5,549 nt of DNA from Chloroflexota bacterium (GTDB lineage: Bacteria; Chloroflexota; Anaerolineae; UBA1429): assembly GCA_012515695.1 (NCBI GenBank), contig JAAYXX010000246.1:1-5549 (forward strand), given 5' to 3'. This document shows, piece by piece, positions 5,110-5,549 of this stretch (position 1 is the stretch's first letter; each line of letters opens with the position of its first letter). The translations under genes and the position numbers were made by a program. The notes below the pieces were generated by a model. The model ran no database searches. It saw only the letters and a list, made by a program, of their open reading frames with translations, and was not told the origin of the DNA.

Positions 5110-5549
5110 TCAGTCCAGGCGGCCCAGGCAATCGCGCAGGAACGCAAGCGCCTTGCCGCTCTCGGCGGTGAAATCGTCGCCCCAGCGACATTCCACCGAG
5201 GCCATCCCCTGATACCCAATATCTTTTAGTATATCGAACAGCCGCCGCAGAGGATAGGAGCCACTGCCGGGGTAATAACGCCCACTGTCGGCCAGATGCA
5301 CGTGCGCCAACCATTCCGGCGCGTCGGCAATGTGGTCCAGCGGTTCCACTTCCTCCATAAAGTGATAGATGTCGGCCAGCACGCGCACCTCTTTGCGGCC
5401 CACCTCCTTGGCAAGCTGCACCCCCTCGGCATACGAGTTGACGATGTTCGTTTCCCCCCGATTGAGGGGTTCGATAGCCATGACGATGCCGTGCTTGGCG
5501 GCATGGTCCGCGCAAATCTGGAACACGCGCACCAATTGCCCCCAGGCCA
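5110..5549 (-). CDS. Ketose 3-epimerase/xylose-isomerase-like TIM barrel, C-terminal part (partial)
   Basis: The gene runs off the right edge; the visible 145 residues end at a TGA at 5112-5110. Counting from the first full codon (5547), E26 (AIEPLNR), D59 (ADIYHF), H84 (HVHLAD) and E119 (SVECRW) fit the four metal ligands of D-tagatose/D-psicose 3-epimerases. E32, H62 and R90 fit the substrate-contact residues. The spacing E-33-D, D-26-H and H-35-E equals that of the Agrobacterium D-psicose 3-epimerase ligands as I recall them (E150, D183, H209, E244). The enzyme should be a Mn2+- or Co2+-dependent cytoplasmic epimerase or isomerase of a ketose; hydroxypyruvate isomerase-like or inositol-pathway relatives are alternatives. 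A TTG at 5535 is not the start, since the frame stays open beyond it. The missing part holds the first half of the barrel. Confidence 0.88.
   Translation of the reverse strand, partial: AWGQLVRVFQICADHAAKHGIVMAIEPLNRGETNIVNSYAEGVQLAKEVGRKEVRVLADIYHFMEEVEPLDHIADAPEWLAHVHLADSGRYYPGSGSYPLRRLFDILKDIGYQGMASVECRWGDDFTAESGKALAFLRDCLGRLD

Noticed and set aside
4853..5515. Minus-strand 220-codon frame spanning the repeat protein, terminator and epimerase
   Set aside because: It crosses a strong terminator and overlaps two supported genes in other frames; its translation is a frame-shifted shadow of the epimerase.

Overview
The window is bacterial, GC-rich and gene-dense. The protein styles (DUF3795, a WYL regulator, a GWRxTWAGEGGG-type Gfo/Idh/MocA oxidoreductase, a GCSTGTSA-type GHMP kinase) and the -10 boxes run into GC (TATAATGCG, TAGAATGCG, TAGAATGCT) suggest a Chloroflexota bacterium, perhaps Anaerolineae. 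That is an impression from family resemblance; no marker gene is present to prove it.

Layout from left to right: the 3' tail of an unidentified plus-strand gene (1-108); a cysteine-rich DUF3795 protein (179-523, +); a WYL-domain transcriptional regulator (594-1556, -); an intergenic region of 524 bases holding a cluster of nested palindromes with an exact 18-bp direct repeat, then a sigma70-type promoter; a Gfo/Idh/MocA dehydrogenase (2081-3220, +); a bidirectional terminator; a GHMP sugar kinase (3320-4393, -); a divergent control region with two promoters of the same design; a small protein built of 27-residue tandem repeats (4585-5007, +); a second bidirectional terminator; and the C-terminal part of a ketose 3-epimerase/xylose-isomerase-like TIM barrel enzyme (5110 to the right edge, -).

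After the first two genes every gene lies opposite to its neighbour, so these genes are probably transcribed singly. The two convergent junctions at 3246-3283 and 5067-5099 each have a perfect hairpin able to stop transcription both ways. Three of the five identified genes encode a putative sugar dehydrogenase, a sugar kinase and a sugar epimerase, which together suggest use of an uncommon sugar or polyol. The substrate cannot be read from the sequence, and linkage by function is inferred from proximity.

The least explained items are the 27-residue Trp/Ile-Gly repeat protein, the mirror-image promoter pair that drives it and the kinase, and the palindromic cluster upstream of the dehydrogenase.
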